Shown in pieces: positions 26,526 to 36,029 of a stretch of DNA of 64,000 bases (position 1 is its first letter; every line of letters starts with the position of its first letter). The DNA is taken from assembly GCF_018100905.1 (NCBI RefSeq), contig NZ_JAGJEG010000002.1, forward strand, positions 248,001-312,000. The letters run 5' to 3'. This DNA comes from Pseudoalteromonas sp. MMG010 (GTDB taxonomy: Bacteria > Pseudomonadota > Gammaproteobacteria > Enterobacterales > Alteromonadaceae). The notes under the pieces were generated by a model. It saw only the letters and a list, made by a program, of their open reading frames with translations, had not been told where the DNA came from and made no database searches. A program made the position numbers and the translations under genes.

Positions 26526-28112
26526 TTAAGTATTTTGGCTTGCAAGATATTCGCTGTAAGTTCCTCTAAAGTCGATAACTTTACCGTCTTTAATTTCCCA
26601 AATACGGGTTGCTATAGATGATACAAACTGTCTATCGTGAGAAACAAACAGTAATGTGCCTTCGTATGCTTCAAGGGCCAAATTAAGTGCTTCAATCGAT
26701 TCCATATCCATATGGTTTGTCGGTTCATCCATTAATAAGATATTAGGCTTATGCATCATTAACTTTCCAAACAGCATACGTCCTTGCTCACCACCCGATA
26801 TTACTTTTACAGACTTTTTAATATCATTTTGAGAAAATAGCATGCGCCCTAAGAAACTACGGACAACTTGTTCGTCATCGCCTTCTTGTTGCCATTGTTC
26901 CATCCATTGAAATAAATTAATGTCTTTTTCAAAATCATCAGCATGATCTTGAGCATAATAGCCAATGTTTGCATTCTCTGAGAATTTAAACTCACCTTGC
27001 TTTGGCGCTAATCGTCCTGCTAAAGTATTTAATAACGTTGTTTTACCTACGCCATTTTCACCAATAATCGCAATACGCTCGCCTACTTCAACTAAACCTT
27101 CTAAACCGCTAAATAATGTTTCTTCAAAGCCTTGAGTTAAATTGCTCATTTCTAGCGCATTTCTGAATAATTGCTTTTCTTGTTCAAAACGAATGAATGG
27201 TGTTTGACGAGAAGATGCTTTTACTTCGTCTAACTGAATTTTATCGATTTGTTTTGCACGCGATGTTGCTTGCTTAGCCTTAGATGCGTTTGCTGAGAAT
27301 CGCGAAACAAACTGTTGTAATTCAGCTATTTGATTTTTCTTTTTCGCATTTTCACTTAATAAACGTTCGCGAGCTTGCGTTGCTGCAAACATATACTCAT
27401 CATAATTGCCTGGGTATATACGTAACTCACCGTAATCAATATCGGCCATATGAGTACAGACAGAGTTTAAAAAATGACGGTCATGCGAAATTATAATCAT
27501 CGTACAATTACGTTGGTTTAAAACATCTTCTAACCATTTAATCGTGTAAATATCTAAGTTATTGGTCGGTTCATCGAGTAGCATAATTTCGGGATCAGAA
27601 AATAGCACTTGCGCTAATAGTACCCGCAATTTAAAACCTGGAGCAATTTCTGACATAGGTCCATAATGTTGCTCAGTACCAATACCAACACCTAATAATA
27701 ACTCACCCGCCTTAGACTCTGCAGAATACCCATCCATTTCTGCAAATTCGGTTTCAAGATCGGCCACTTTCATCCCGTCTTCTTCGCTCATCTCAGGTAA
27801 GCTATAAATACGGTCACGTTCTTTTTTTACATTCCAAAGCTCTTTATGGCCCATAATAACGGTATCAACCACAGAGTATTCTTCATAAGCAAATTGGTCT
27901 TGATTAAGTTTTGCAACACGCTCATTAGGATCAGTACTGACATTACCTGCAGAGGGTTCTAATTCTCCACTTAATATTTTCATAAACGTTGATTTACCAC
28001 AGCCATTGGCACCAATAAGACCGTAGCGATTACCGTCGCCAAATTTTGCTGAAATATTTTCAAATAATGGTTTAGCACCGAATTGCATGGTGATATTTGC
28101 TGTACTAATGAT
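26526..28112 (-). CDS. ybiT: ABC-F family ATPase YbiT
   Basis: About 528 residues with two ABC domains: GANGCGKST and GENGVGKTT (Walker A), [10 protein letters not shown] and [10 protein letters not shown] (Walker B), and the ABC-F linker between them. Similarity to E. coli YbiT is very high from [16 protein letters not shown] on. ABC-F proteins act on the ribosome. The start is odd. GGAGG at 28125-28121 is ideally placed for an ATC codon at 28112-28110 or ATT at 28109-28107, matching where homologues begin, and no ATG exists there. The only other options are a TTG overlapping the GGAGG itself or the downstream ATG at ITM, which would trim the first strand. Confidence 0.93.
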   Translation of the reverse strand: MISTANITMQFGAKPLFENISAKFGDGNRYGLIGANGCGKSTFMKILSGELEPSAGNVSTDPNERVAKLNQDQFAYEEYSVVDTVIMGHKELWNVKKERDRIYSLPEMSEEDGMKVADLETEFAEMDGYSAESKAGELLLGVGIGTEQHYGPMSEIAPGFKLRVLLAQVLFSDPEIMLLDEPTNNLDIYTIKWLEDVLNQRNCTMIIISHDRHFLNSVCTHMADIDYGELRIYPGNYDEYMFAATQARERLLSENAKKKNQIAELQQFVSRFSANASKAKQATSRAKQIDKIQLDEVKASSRQTPFIRFEQEKQLFRNALEMSNLTQGFEETLFSGLEGLVEVGERIAIIGENGVGKTTLLNTLAGRLAPKQGEFKFSENANIGYYAQDHADDFEKDINLFQWMEQWQQEGDDEQVVRSFLGRMLFSQNDIKKSVKVISGGEQGRMLFGKLMMHKPNILLMDEPTNHMDMESIEALNLALEAYEGTLLFVSHDRQFVSSIATRIWEIKDGKVIDFRGTYSEYLASQNT

Positions 28113-28218
28113 AGCGCTACCCTCCAAGGGAATAGATGGAATTTATTTTGCGGCAGTTTAAACCAAATACTACGCTTTTTCTATTTAAGTTTAATCGTCA
28201 ATAATGGTTAATTGCGTT

Positions 28219-28671
28219 TTATTTGGCGTTAATTTTTTGCGAGTAACCTCGCTTTTGCCAAAACTCAATTTCAGATTGTTGTTCACGTTGTACAACATGA
28301 AAGGTTTTTTCTGCCACTACCTTTTGGTTTATTTCAACACTCATGCGCCAAGCACCCAGTTTAGTTTCTATGGGCAGCCATATCGTATCGCCTAAATAAA
28401 AATCCCAATTATTACTTTTAATGTACACATGCCCTGAAAAAGGAGGTAATACACCACCTTCTTCATCAGGAATATTCGGGTGATATATACAATACTCTAA
28501 CCTTAGTCCTTTGGCTTTTTTTACATTAATAATAAAACCAAATTCAACATCTAAACTCGCATTTACCGTTGTAGTAAATTCGATTATTTGTGGTAACTCT
28601 TTTGTTTGTGAATCCCAATTTTTATAAATTCCGTAACTATGAATTTTAATTTCAGATTTATTTTTCGCCAT
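28219..28671 (-). CDS. DUF3859-like protein
   Basis: 150 residues without a signal peptide. IKIHSYGIY at the N-terminus, FGFIINVKKAKGLRLEYCIYHP in the middle and WRMSVEINQKVVAEKTFHV near the end suggest a beta-sandwich of the DUF3859 type. No catalytic residues are recognisable and no function is established. Its promoter region (28672-28869) is shared back-to-back with the thioesterase gene. Confidence that it is a real gene is high, lower for the family name. Confidence 0.7.
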   Translation of the reverse strand: MAKNKSEIKIHSYGIYKNWDSQTKELPQIIEFTTTVNASLDVEFGFIINVKKAKGLRLEYCIYHPNIPDEEGGVLPPFSGHVYIKSNNWDFYLGDTIWLPIETKLGAWRMSVEINQKVVAEKTFHVVQREQQSEIEFWQKRGYSQKINAK

Positions 28672-28869
28672 AGTTTGTATATATAGTTAACTCAAAGGTA
28701 TTTAATTTATTATTTTAAACTGTTTTACTGATAGTGTGTTTCAAATAAGCCGTTTTTTTAAAAAAGTAAATAAACCTGATTTAATTTATATACATGCATA
28801 AAATTCAGGCGATTTAGTCCGTCTGTTAAGCTATGCTATTTGTTAATGTTAATTAGAAAGAGAAATAAT

Positions 28870-29334
28870 ATGCCGTCGTCAAAAGTTATATTTCGTTTTT
28901 TAGCCGAGCCAACCGATGTAAATTTTGGTGGAAAAGTACATGGTGGTGTAGTGATGAAGTGGATAGATCAGGCTGGGTATGCATGTGCTGCTGGTTGGAG
29001 TGGTCATTATTGTGTAACCGTGTCAGTTGCAGGTGTAAAATTTAGGCGCCCGATTTTAGTCGGACAAATTGTAGAAGTTGAGGCAAAAATTGCCCATACC
29101 GGTAAAACCAGTATGCAAATTTTTATTCAAGTTCGCTGTGGCGATCCTAAAACTCAAAACTTAGTAGAAACAAATCATTGTGTAATTAGTTTTATTGCAA
29201 TGGATGAAACAGGCTATCCAATTGCAGTGCCCTCATATGAAGCTATAACCGATGAAGATAAAAAAATAGAAAATTATGCAATAAAAATGAAAGAAATTGC
29301 GATAGAAACAGAAAACTTATTACATAAAGTGTAA
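28870..29334 (+). CDS. Acyl-CoA thioesterase, hotdog fold
   Basis: 154 residues from the ATG at 28870, preceded by AGAAAGAG 8 bases upstream; an upstream in-frame ATG at 28840 lacks a ribosome binding site. FGGKVHGGVVMKWIDQAGYACA is the active-site helix of the hotdog thioesterase family, with the catalytic Asp in WIDQ. VSVAGVKFRRPILVGQIVEVEA is the following core. It cleaves acyl-CoA esters. It resembles cytosolic acyl-CoA hydrolases in which the Asn of the HNxxGG motif is replaced (here DVNFGGKVHGG). No operon partner. Confidence 0.88.
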   Translation: MPSSKVIFRFLAEPTDVNFGGKVHGGVVMKWIDQAGYACAAGWSGHYCVTVSVAGVKFRRPILVGQIVEVEAKIAHTGKTSMQIFIQVRCGDPKTQNLVETNHCVISFIAMDETGYPIAVPSYEAITDEDKKIENYAIKMKEIAIETENLLHKV

Positions 29335-29371
29335 TTTGCGTTAAATAACTCTGTAAAAATTAAGCATTTAT

Positions 29372-29403
29372 AGTGTAAAAGTTACGTATTAATTTTTTAC
29401 ACT
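29372..29403. promoter_or_regulatory. Inverted repeat between thioesterase and beta-barrel genes
   Basis: AGTGTAAAA (29372-29380) and TTTTACACT (29395-29403) form a perfect 9-bp inverted repeat with a 14-base spacer. It could be a weak terminator for the thioesterase gene or an operator for the outer-membrane protein gene. Confidence 0.35.
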
Positions 29404-29556
29404 TTATTGATTTGTCGTTTTAATGTACTAAATGTACCTATTTCCCTTTCATATAGTTCAATAATTACTCAACCATGTGTTGGCATACTCAATGCAATAT
29501 AAAAAATGAATTTTGATTTTTTCTTTTCATTTTTTATATTTTCACAGGAGCTTCAC

Positions 29557-30126
29557 ATGAAAAAAGCAATCGCTTTAAGTACTCTCGCATTATCAACATT
29601 TGCTTTTAGTCATTCAGTATTTGCAGATACGTATGAGCAAAACTCCCCAAGTATATACACAGGTATTGGCTATGGCCAATATGCATTTGAATCGAACAAT
29701 CCAGAAAACGACATGGATTTTGACGACGACTCGCAAATGCTAAAAGGTTACATCGGCACACAATTTAATCAATATTTTAGTGTTGAGCTTGCATACCAAA
29801 ACTTTGATGAAATTAGTGATATTGATAATAGTGCAGAAATTGATGGGGTATCATTAGCCGCACGTTTAAGCGCCCCTTTAACCGAAAACTTTTCTATTTA
29901 CGCTAAAGGTGGTTGGTTAGAATGGGATGCCGACTATACACAATCTAGCGCTGTAGGAGAGGTAACGACCTCATTAGATGGGGGGGATACCTTTATGGGC
30001 GCTGGTTTAGAATATGCATTTACACAAGATGTTCAAATGCGTTTAGAGTATGAACGCTATCAATTAGAGCATGATATAGAAACGGATATGGATGTTGCCT
30101 CTGTCTCTATTCAATATATGTTTTAA
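29557..30126 (+). CDS. Small outer-membrane beta-barrel protein
   Basis: 189 residues from ATG 29557, with AGGAG 7 bases upstream and a clear signal peptide (MKKAIALSTLALSTFAFSHSVFADT). The longer frame starting at 29506 is not supported. The mature part is an OmpA/OmpX-like 8-stranded barrel: alternating hydrophobic strands with YIGTQFNQYFSVELAYQNF, SLAARLSAPL, FSIYAKGGWLEW and LEYAFTQDVQMRLEYERY, ending in Phe (VSIQYMF), as required for BAM-mediated insertion. It is very acidic. Function is unknown. Confidence 0.88.
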   Translation: MKKAIALSTLALSTFAFSHSVFADTYEQNSPSIYTGIGYGQYAFESNNPENDMDFDDDSQMLKGYIGTQFNQYFSVELAYQNFDEISDIDNSAEIDGVSLAARLSAPLTENFSIYAKGGWLEWDADYTQSSAVGEVTTSLDGGDTFMGAGLEYAFTQDVQMRLEYERYQLEHDIETDMDVASVSIQYMF

Positions 30127-30133
30127 TATCCCT

Positions 30134-30164
30134 GCCCCTAGTCGTCTTATATACTACTAGGGGC
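30134..30164 (+). terminator. Hairpin downstream of the beta-barrel gene
   Basis: GCCCCTAGT / ACTAGGGGC, a perfect 9-bp stem with a 13-base loop 8 bp after the stop. No strong U-tract follows, so it may protect the 3' end rather than terminate. Confidence 0.5.
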
Positions 30165-30269
30165 ATTACATCACTTTAAATACAGTACGAAATTTATATA
30201 TAAGCAAACAATATATACTCACTCGCTCGTAAGCGTTAGAATAGTCAAAATTATTTTTTATCATTGATT

Positions 30270-30974
30270 ATGACAGAATATTGTATTTCAGCTATTGGCC
30301 ATATTAGCTCTGCCTATAAACAAAAGTTTGCAATTCCTAGACAACCCCGTTTAGTTCCTCAAGCAAAAGCTAAGTTAATCTTCGAAAAAGAATTTAACCG
30401 TGAAGAGTTCGTTCGTGGTTTAGATGATTTCAGCCACATTTGGTTAATATTTCGCTTTCATGGTACGGCAGATAAAGGCTATTCACCGATGGTGCGCCCT
30501 CCTCGTTTAGGTGGCAATGAACGTAAAGGTGTATTTGCAACCCGTGCGACGTTTAGGCCAAATGCAATCGGCATGAGTGCAGTACAACTTGATGCAATAG
30601 AATATAAAAATGGTCAACTCAGTTTATTGTTATCGGGTATAGATTTGCTTGATGGCACCCCCATTTTAGATATCAAACCTTATTTACCTTATTCAGATGC
30701 ACTACCCCAAGCAAGCGCTGGCTTTGCTGATTGTGAGCCTCAAACTGATATGCACGTAGAATTTGAACCTAGTGTATTAAATTTTATTGCGCAACAAATT
30801 GAGTACCCCGAACTTACACAATTTATAACCAATGTATTAAAGCAAGACCCACGCCCTGCTTATAAAAAACAAAAAAATGCGCAACAAAGTTATGGGATGA
30901 CGTTATACGACTTTAATATTCGTTGGCAAGTTGTTGGGGATACAAATTTAGTCACTCAAATAGAAAAAAGCTAA
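30270..30974 (+). CDS. trmO: tRNA (N6-threonylcarbamoyladenosine-N6)-methyltransferase TrmO
   Basis: 234 residues from the ATG at 30270; an in-frame TTG six bases earlier is less likely. The N-terminal TsaA/YaeB domain is intact: IGHISSAYKQKFAIPRQPRLVPQAKA, then FRFHGTA, VRPPRLGGNERKGVFATRATFRPNAIGMS, and DIKPYLPY. TrmO uses SAM to methylate t6A37 in tRNA-Thr(GGU). The C-terminal extension with QDPRPAYKK is usual in gammaproteobacteria. It lies just upstream of proS, 88 bp apart. Confidence 0.94.
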   Translation: MTEYCISAIGHISSAYKQKFAIPRQPRLVPQAKAKLIFEKEFNREEFVRGLDDFSHIWLIFRFHGTADKGYSPMVRPPRLGGNERKGVFATRATFRPNAIGMSAVQLDAIEYKNGQLSLLLSGIDLLDGTPILDIKPYLPYSDALPQASAGFADCEPQTDMHVEFEPSVLNFIAQQIEYPELTQFITNVLKQDPRPAYKKQKNAQQSYGMTLYDFNIRWQVVGDTNLVTQIEKS

Positions 30975-31062
30975 AATCCAAAGTTATCGCTTTTGTGTAA
31001 ATGAAAGCGCTGATAGAATTGATAGTTAATAACGTATTTTAATAATATATTTCGGAAGATTC

Positions 31063-32787
31063 ATGCGTACCAGTCAATATATACTCGCAACACTTAAAGA
31101 AACCCCTTCAGATGCTGAAATAGTATCGCATCAACTTATGCTAAGAGCCGGCATGATACGCCGCGTTGCATCAGGTTTATACACATGGTTACCATCGGGT
31201 TTACGCGTACTACGTAAAGTAGAAACAATTGTCCGTGAAGAAATGGATAAAGCAGGTGCAATTGAAATGCTAATGCCTGTTATTCAACCGGCCGATTTAT
31301 GGGAAGAGTCTGGACGCTGGGGTGAATTTGGCCCAGAACTGATTCGATTTAGTGACCGCCATAACCGCACTTTTGCTTTAGGGCCAACGCATGAAGAAGT
31401 CATCACTGATTTTGTACGTAAAGAAATAAGTAGCTACAAACAGCTACCTATCACTTTGTATCAAGTACAAACTAAAGTACGTGATGAACGCCGCCCTCGT
31501 TTTGGTGTAATGCGTGCGCGTGAATTTACCATGAAAGATGCCTATTCATTTCATTTAAGCGAAGCATGTTTAGACAATACATATAAAGCAATGCACAAAG
31601 CATACTGTAATATCTTCGAACGCTTAAATTTAGATTATCGACCTGTTATTGCTGATACCGGTTCTATTGGTGGCAGTGTTTCACATGAGTTTCATGTATT
31701 AGCTGAATCGGGTGAAGATGCTATCGCATTTAGCGATCAAAGTGACTATGCCGCCAATATAGAAAAGGCAGAAGCTGTTGCACCTAGTCAAGTACGAGCA
31801 GAGCCAAGTAAAGAGTTAAATACCTTTGCCACCCCTGACGCTAAAACAATAGCGGAACTTAAAAAGCATTACGGTGTAAAACCACATAAAAGTGTTAAAA
31901 CCTTAATCGTTTACGGTGTAGAAGATGAACAGGGAAATCGTCCATTAGTTGCTTTAGTACTACGTGGTGATCATGAATTAAATGAGTTGAAAGCACAAAA
32001 CCACCCTTTAATTCATAGCCCTTTAGAAATGGCAACCGAACAAGATATCGTGGCCAACATTGGCGCTAAACCGGGTTCACTTGGACCGGTCGGTCTTTCT
32101 ATCTCTATTATTGTCGATAGAACGGCAAATGTTATGGCTGATTTTGTCGCCGGTGCCAATAAAGACGATGAACACTTTAGCGGTATTAATTGGGATCGTG
32201 ATGTTACAGACTATATTGTTGCAGATATTCGTAACATTGTTGAAGGCGATCCGAGCCCATGTGGTAATGGTGTTTTACAAATTAAGCGTGGTATTGAAGT
32301 TGGTCATATTTTCCAATTAGGTACAAAGTACTCACAAGCAATGAAAGCCGGCGTTTTAAGCGAAACGGGTAAAAACCAAATAATGACGATGGGTTGTTAT
32401 GGTATTGGGGTTTCACGTATCGTTGCTGCCGCTATTGAGCAAAATAACGATCAATACGGTATAAAGTGGCCACAACCAATTGCCCCATTTGATTTAGCAA
32501 TTGTACCGATGAATATGCACAAATCTCACCGCATTCCTGATATCGCCAACAACCTATATCAAGGACTAAAAGATGCCGGTTTAGATGTATTATTTGACGA
32601 TAGAAAAGAGCGCCCTGGTGTGATGTTTAACGATATGGAATTAATCGGTGTGCCATACACATTAGTGATTGGAGAGCGTAATCTTGATGAAAACAAAGTT
32701 GAGCTTAAAAATCGCCATACTGGTGAAAAGCTAATGCTTGATTTAGACACGGCTATTGAAATGATTGTAAATACTGTAAAAAGTTAA
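31063..32787 (+). CDS. proS: Prolyl-tRNA synthetase
   Basis: 574 residues, the bacterial-type ProS length. The class II catalytic core is split by an editing (INS) domain at about 225-400. [20 protein letters not shown], the motif 2 region [25 protein letters not shown] and motif 3 [14 protein letters not shown] are all intact. The C-terminal anticodon-binding domain spans roughly 475-574. The gene charges tRNA-Pro. It is followed by a strong terminator. Confidence 0.98.
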   Translation: MRTSQYILATLKETPSDAEIVSHQLMLRAGMIRRVASGLYTWLPSGLRVLRKVETIVREEMDKAGAIEMLMPVIQPADLWEESGRWGEFGPELIRFSDRHNRTFALGPTHEEVITDFVRKEISSYKQLPITLYQVQTKVRDERRPRFGVMRAREFTMKDAYSFHLSEACLDNTYKAMHKAYCNIFERLNLDYRPVIADTGSIGGSVSHEFHVLAESGEDAIAFSDQSDYAANIEKAEAVAPSQVRAEPSKELNTFATPDAKTIAELKKHYGVKPHKSVKTLIVYGVEDEQGNRPLVALVLRGDHELNELKAQNHPLIHSPLEMATEQDIVANIGAKPGSLGPVGLSISIIVDRTANVMADFVAGANKDDEHFSGINWDRDVTDYIVADIRNIVEGDPSPCGNGVLQIKRGIEVGHIFQLGTKYSQAMKAGVLSETGKNQIMTMGCYGIGVSRIVAAAIEQNNDQYGIKWPQPIAPFDLAIVPMNMHKSHRIPDIANNLYQGLKDAGLDVLFDDRKERPGVMFNDMELIGVPYTLVIGERNLDENKVELKNRHTGEKLMLDLDTAIEMIVNTVKS

Positions 32788-32800
32788 TTTAATAGTGTAT

Positions 32801-32832
32801 AAAAAAACCGCTTAATAAGCGGTTTTTTTTTT
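32801..32832. terminator. Bidirectional terminator between proS and the hybrid kinase
   Basis: AAAACCGCTT-AAT-AAGCGGTTTT, flanked by long A and T runs, serving two convergent genes. Confidence 0.9.
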
Positions 32833-32846
32833 CATTAAAAATTGCG

Positions 32847-35800
32847 TTAATTAAGCCAAGTAACAAGCTTATTCTTAAGTGTGTCTGGTTTAATAGGCTT
32901 TGTAATATAATCATTCATTCCAGCAGCTAAACAACGTTCTCTGTCACCTTGCATCGCACTTGCTGTCATCGCTATGATTGGAATATGAATATAATCACTC
33001 CCTGCTTTAGCGTTTCGAATTGCCGTTGTTGTATCGTAGCCATCTAAATTGGGCATTTGGCAATCCATTAAAATTAAATCAAAAGCTTGTGCTTGATTAC
33101 TATTTAACTCATCTAGTGCTTCTACCCCATCTGAGGCCGTTGTAATTGCAATGTTTGTAGATTTTAAAATCGCTTTTGCTACTTCTATATTAATCATGTT
33201 GTCATCAACTAATAAAACACGATAGTTTGACAAGTTAATTTGCGCTTTACTTTGTTGCGACATTTTTGTGGGCTGAACAATGTATTCACCACACATACCA
33301 AAAATATTGGCCAATTTATAGCTAAACTCATCTTGTGTTAGTGGTTTATTTAAGATGTTAACGTAATCTGGGTACATTTTTTTCGACTGCTTAGTTGACA
33401 CTAAGTCGCGTAATATTAATACATATTTTTTATTCTGTTGCTCACAATACTTAATTAGATCGTCAAGTTGTGGGTGTTCATCATCAAGCACTAATAAATC
33501 AGCATCAAAAGCGCTATGTTCGCTGTAGTAATCTAATCTTACAATTTTATCGTTTTTAACATTGCATGTTTGTTCTAATAATTGACATACGTTGTTAAAC
33601 ACATTATCTCTTGCAATCAACGCGGCAACATCAATTTCATTTGCCAGCTGTATCGCTTGATTGAGCTTTTTCTGGGCTGCAACATGTAATTCAACAGAGG
33701 CTATAAATGTACTCCCTTCCCCTTTACGACTTTGAACCGTAATATTGCCCCCCATTAACTGAGCAAGCTTCTTACAAATAGAAAGACCTAGCCCTGTCCC
33801 ACCAAAATGACGAGTTGTACTTGAGTCTTCTTGCGTAAATACATCAAATAGCTTATCTATATTCTCAGAGTCAATGCCTATTCCTGAGTCTTGAATTGTA
33901 AAACTCATTAAAAGCTTACTTTCAGTAATATATTTTGTATCTAATGTTAGGCTAACCTCACCTTTGTGTGTAAATTTAAAGGCGTTGTTTAATAGGTTAA
34001 TTAATATTTGTTTTAATCTATGGCTATCACCGATGACTAAACGATCGACGACATTTTGCGTATTAAGAAATACTTCAAGCCCTTTACGTTGGCCTTGTAA
34101 AGCGAGGGAATTAATCATATCACTACATACGGTAATAACATCGAATGTGTGATTATCAATATCTAACTTACCTGCTTCTATTTTAGAAAAATCTAAAATA
34201 TCATTTATCAATGACATTAACGAATTAGCACTACTGTTAGCTAATTTTAAATAATGGTGTTGTTGCTCAGTTAATGAATCTTCTTTGAGCATTTCTAACA
34301 TACCAAGAACACCATTCATCGGCGTTCTTATTTCATGAGAGATATTTGCTACAAAATCACTTTTTGCCTGACTCGCAGCTAACGCTTGGTCAATAGCACG
34401 CTCTAATTCTATCGTTCGCTGAGAGACTTTGAGCTCTAACGTGCTATTTAAACTCTCTAGCTGAGATTGGGTATGTTTTAACGAACTAATATTACGTAGA
34501 ATGGCCGCAACTTGATAACAACTATTATAAACGTCAAAAATTCGCGTTAACGTAATCGAAAAGAACTGTTTATTCCCGTAACCATCAATGTAAATGGCCT
34601 CAAAAGGCATTTTAGAGCCTTTTTCTAAGGTTTCTTTTATACAACTCGTATCGATATCATCTAATGAAAACATAGATTCAAATTGCAGTGACGTATCATT
34701 TAATTTGTTACCAAATATTTGCTTCGCGGTTTGATTAAATTGAACAATATTACCTTGCACATTCAAAGTAAAAATAGCATCAAGCGAATCTTCTATCACT
34801 TTACTATTTTGTTCTTTTAAAGAACTAATCAAAAGCTTTCTATTAATGTAGCGCTGGTACATTAACGTAACAAAAATAAATACAGTAAAAAATACCAATA
34901 ACAATAAGGCAAAATTTGTTCTACGTTTTGAGATTTCGGCTAACAAAATATCTGTATTAACACTCACAGCAAGCTCTAAAGGGAGCATTGCAATGTCATT
35001 ATTAAATTCTATTTTACTTTTTAGATAAAAAGAGTCTGGTAAATCATGAAAAGCTAACGTGTTATTCACGCTCATATTTTGGTTTTTATTAAAATCTAAA
35101 ATCCATTTTTTTGAATCATTAAATTCAAAGCCAAAACGAAATTCTTTCTGTGGATGATATAAATATTCACCATGGCTGTTTAATAAATAGTGCTGAACAT
35201 ATTTAGGCGACGAAAACGTTAGACTTTTAAATAAAGGTTCTGCATCATAATTTAGTACTAAAATTGCAAACACTTGTCTTTTATCATTAAAAACAGGTTT
35301 TGCAACCCGATAAGTACTAACGAAAGGTTGTTGGATGACGCCGTTTTCACGATTATAATTAATGGGTGAGATATACACTTGATTTTCATCAAGCATACTG
35401 GCCTTAAGAACATAATCGCGTTGACCTTTCATTTGAAGTTTATCATCTTCAATACGCACTACTTTATTTAAAAAACGATCTACTCGTACAAATTCATGGC
35501 CACCATCAGCTAGTGTAATATAACGTGCTTGAGTGATGCTTTTGTCAGTTTGCATAAAACCAGAAAAAATACTACTGAGTCTATCTCGCCATATTTCTAC
35601 ATGGGTATTTAATAAAGGATCAATTTGATTGTTTTGATTAGCGCGAGTTATCCCTAAAATAGGTGGCGTTACATTTAAAAAACGGGTTTCAATCACACTA
35701 TCTTGAAAATGTTTTTCTATTGCCAACACTTTTGTATCAAGCTCGCGTTGTAACTGAATAAGGTGAGATTGATATATATCTTCTCGGATTTGTTTTTCAA

Positions 35801-35900
35801 AAATATAAACCGCAGGAACTGCAATAATAAAAAAGATCAGGCAACATATTAGTAATAGTCGCCAGCTTTTAGCAGAAGTAAAAAAAAGGTTATAATTCAA
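32847..35900 (-). CDS. Hybrid sensor histidine kinase (Cache-PAS-HisKA-HATPase-REC)
   Basis: 1017 residues. TM1 is at about 14-35, a large periplasmic Cache-type sensor follows to about 325, and TM2 is at about 328-348. A PAS domain (about 360-480), HisKA with His522 in ISHEIRTPMNG, a HATPase_c domain (IGLVD-free but with NLLNNAFKFTH, DSGIGI and GGTGLGLSI) and a C-terminal receiver with Asp946 (LILMDCQMP) come next. Between HATPase and REC lies a degenerate receiver-like stretch (about 755-870: ADLLVLDDEHP, NILNKPL). The start is TTG at 35900 with no nearby ATG. No partner regulator is adjacent; the ligand is unknown. Confidence 0.92.
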   Translation of the reverse strand: MNYNLFFTSAKSWRLLLICCLIFFIIAVPAVYIFEKQIREDIYQSHLIQLQRELDTKVLAIEKHFQDSVIETRFLNVTPPILGITRANQNNQIDPLLNTHVEIWRDRLSSIFSGFMQTDKSITQARYITLADGGHEFVRVDRFLNKVVRIEDDKLQMKGQRDYVLKASMLDENQVYISPINYNRENGVIQQPFVSTYRVAKPVFNDKRQVFAILVLNYDAEPLFKSLTFSSPKYVQHYLLNSHGEYLYHPQKEFRFGFEFNDSKKWILDFNKNQNMSVNNTLAFHDLPDSFYLKSKIEFNNDIAMLPLELAVSVNTDILLAEISKRRTNFALLLLVFFTVFIFVTLMYQRYINRKLLISSLKEQNSKVIEDSLDAIFTLNVQGNIVQFNQTAKQIFGNKLNDTSLQFESMFSLDDIDTSCIKETLEKGSKMPFEAIYIDGYGNKQFFSITLTRIFDVYNSCYQVAAILRNISSLKHTQSQLESLNSTLELKVSQRTIELERAIDQALAASQAKSDFVANISHEIRTPMNGVLGMLEMLKEDSLTEQQHHYLKLANSSANSLMSLINDILDFSKIEAGKLDIDNHTFDVITVCSDMINSLALQGQRKGLEVFLNTQNVVDRLVIGDSHRLKQILINLLNNAFKFTHKGEVSLTLDTKYITESKLLMSFTIQDSGIGIDSENIDKLFDVFTQEDSSTTRHFGGTGLGLSICKKLAQLMGGNITVQSRKGEGSTFIASVELHVAAQKKLNQAIQLANEIDVAALIARDNVFNNVCQLLEQTCNVKNDKIVRLDYYSEHSAFDADLLVLDDEHPQLDDLIKYCEQQNKKYVLILRDLVSTKQSKKMYPDYVNILNKPLTQDEFSYKLANIFGMCGEYIVQPTKMSQQSKAQINLSNYRVLLVDDNMINIEVAKAILKSTNIAITTASDGVEALDELNSNQAQAFDLILMDCQMPNLDGYDTTTAIRNAKAGSDYIHIPIIAMTASAMQGDRERCLAAGMNDYITKPIKPDTLKNKLVTWLN

Positions 35901-36029
35901 AAGATAATCTCAATATTTATGCAATGGTTTTAGTATAGAGGATTAATAAATAATTTATAGCGTTTACTTTCATATACTTTAGATAAGTGCTTTATTTATA
36001 GATAAAAAATACTGTTATTTTATTATTCT

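Noticed and set aside
29506..29556. 17-residue N-terminal extension of the beta-barrel protein
   Set aside because: The AGGAG site and signal peptide point to the ATG at 29557.
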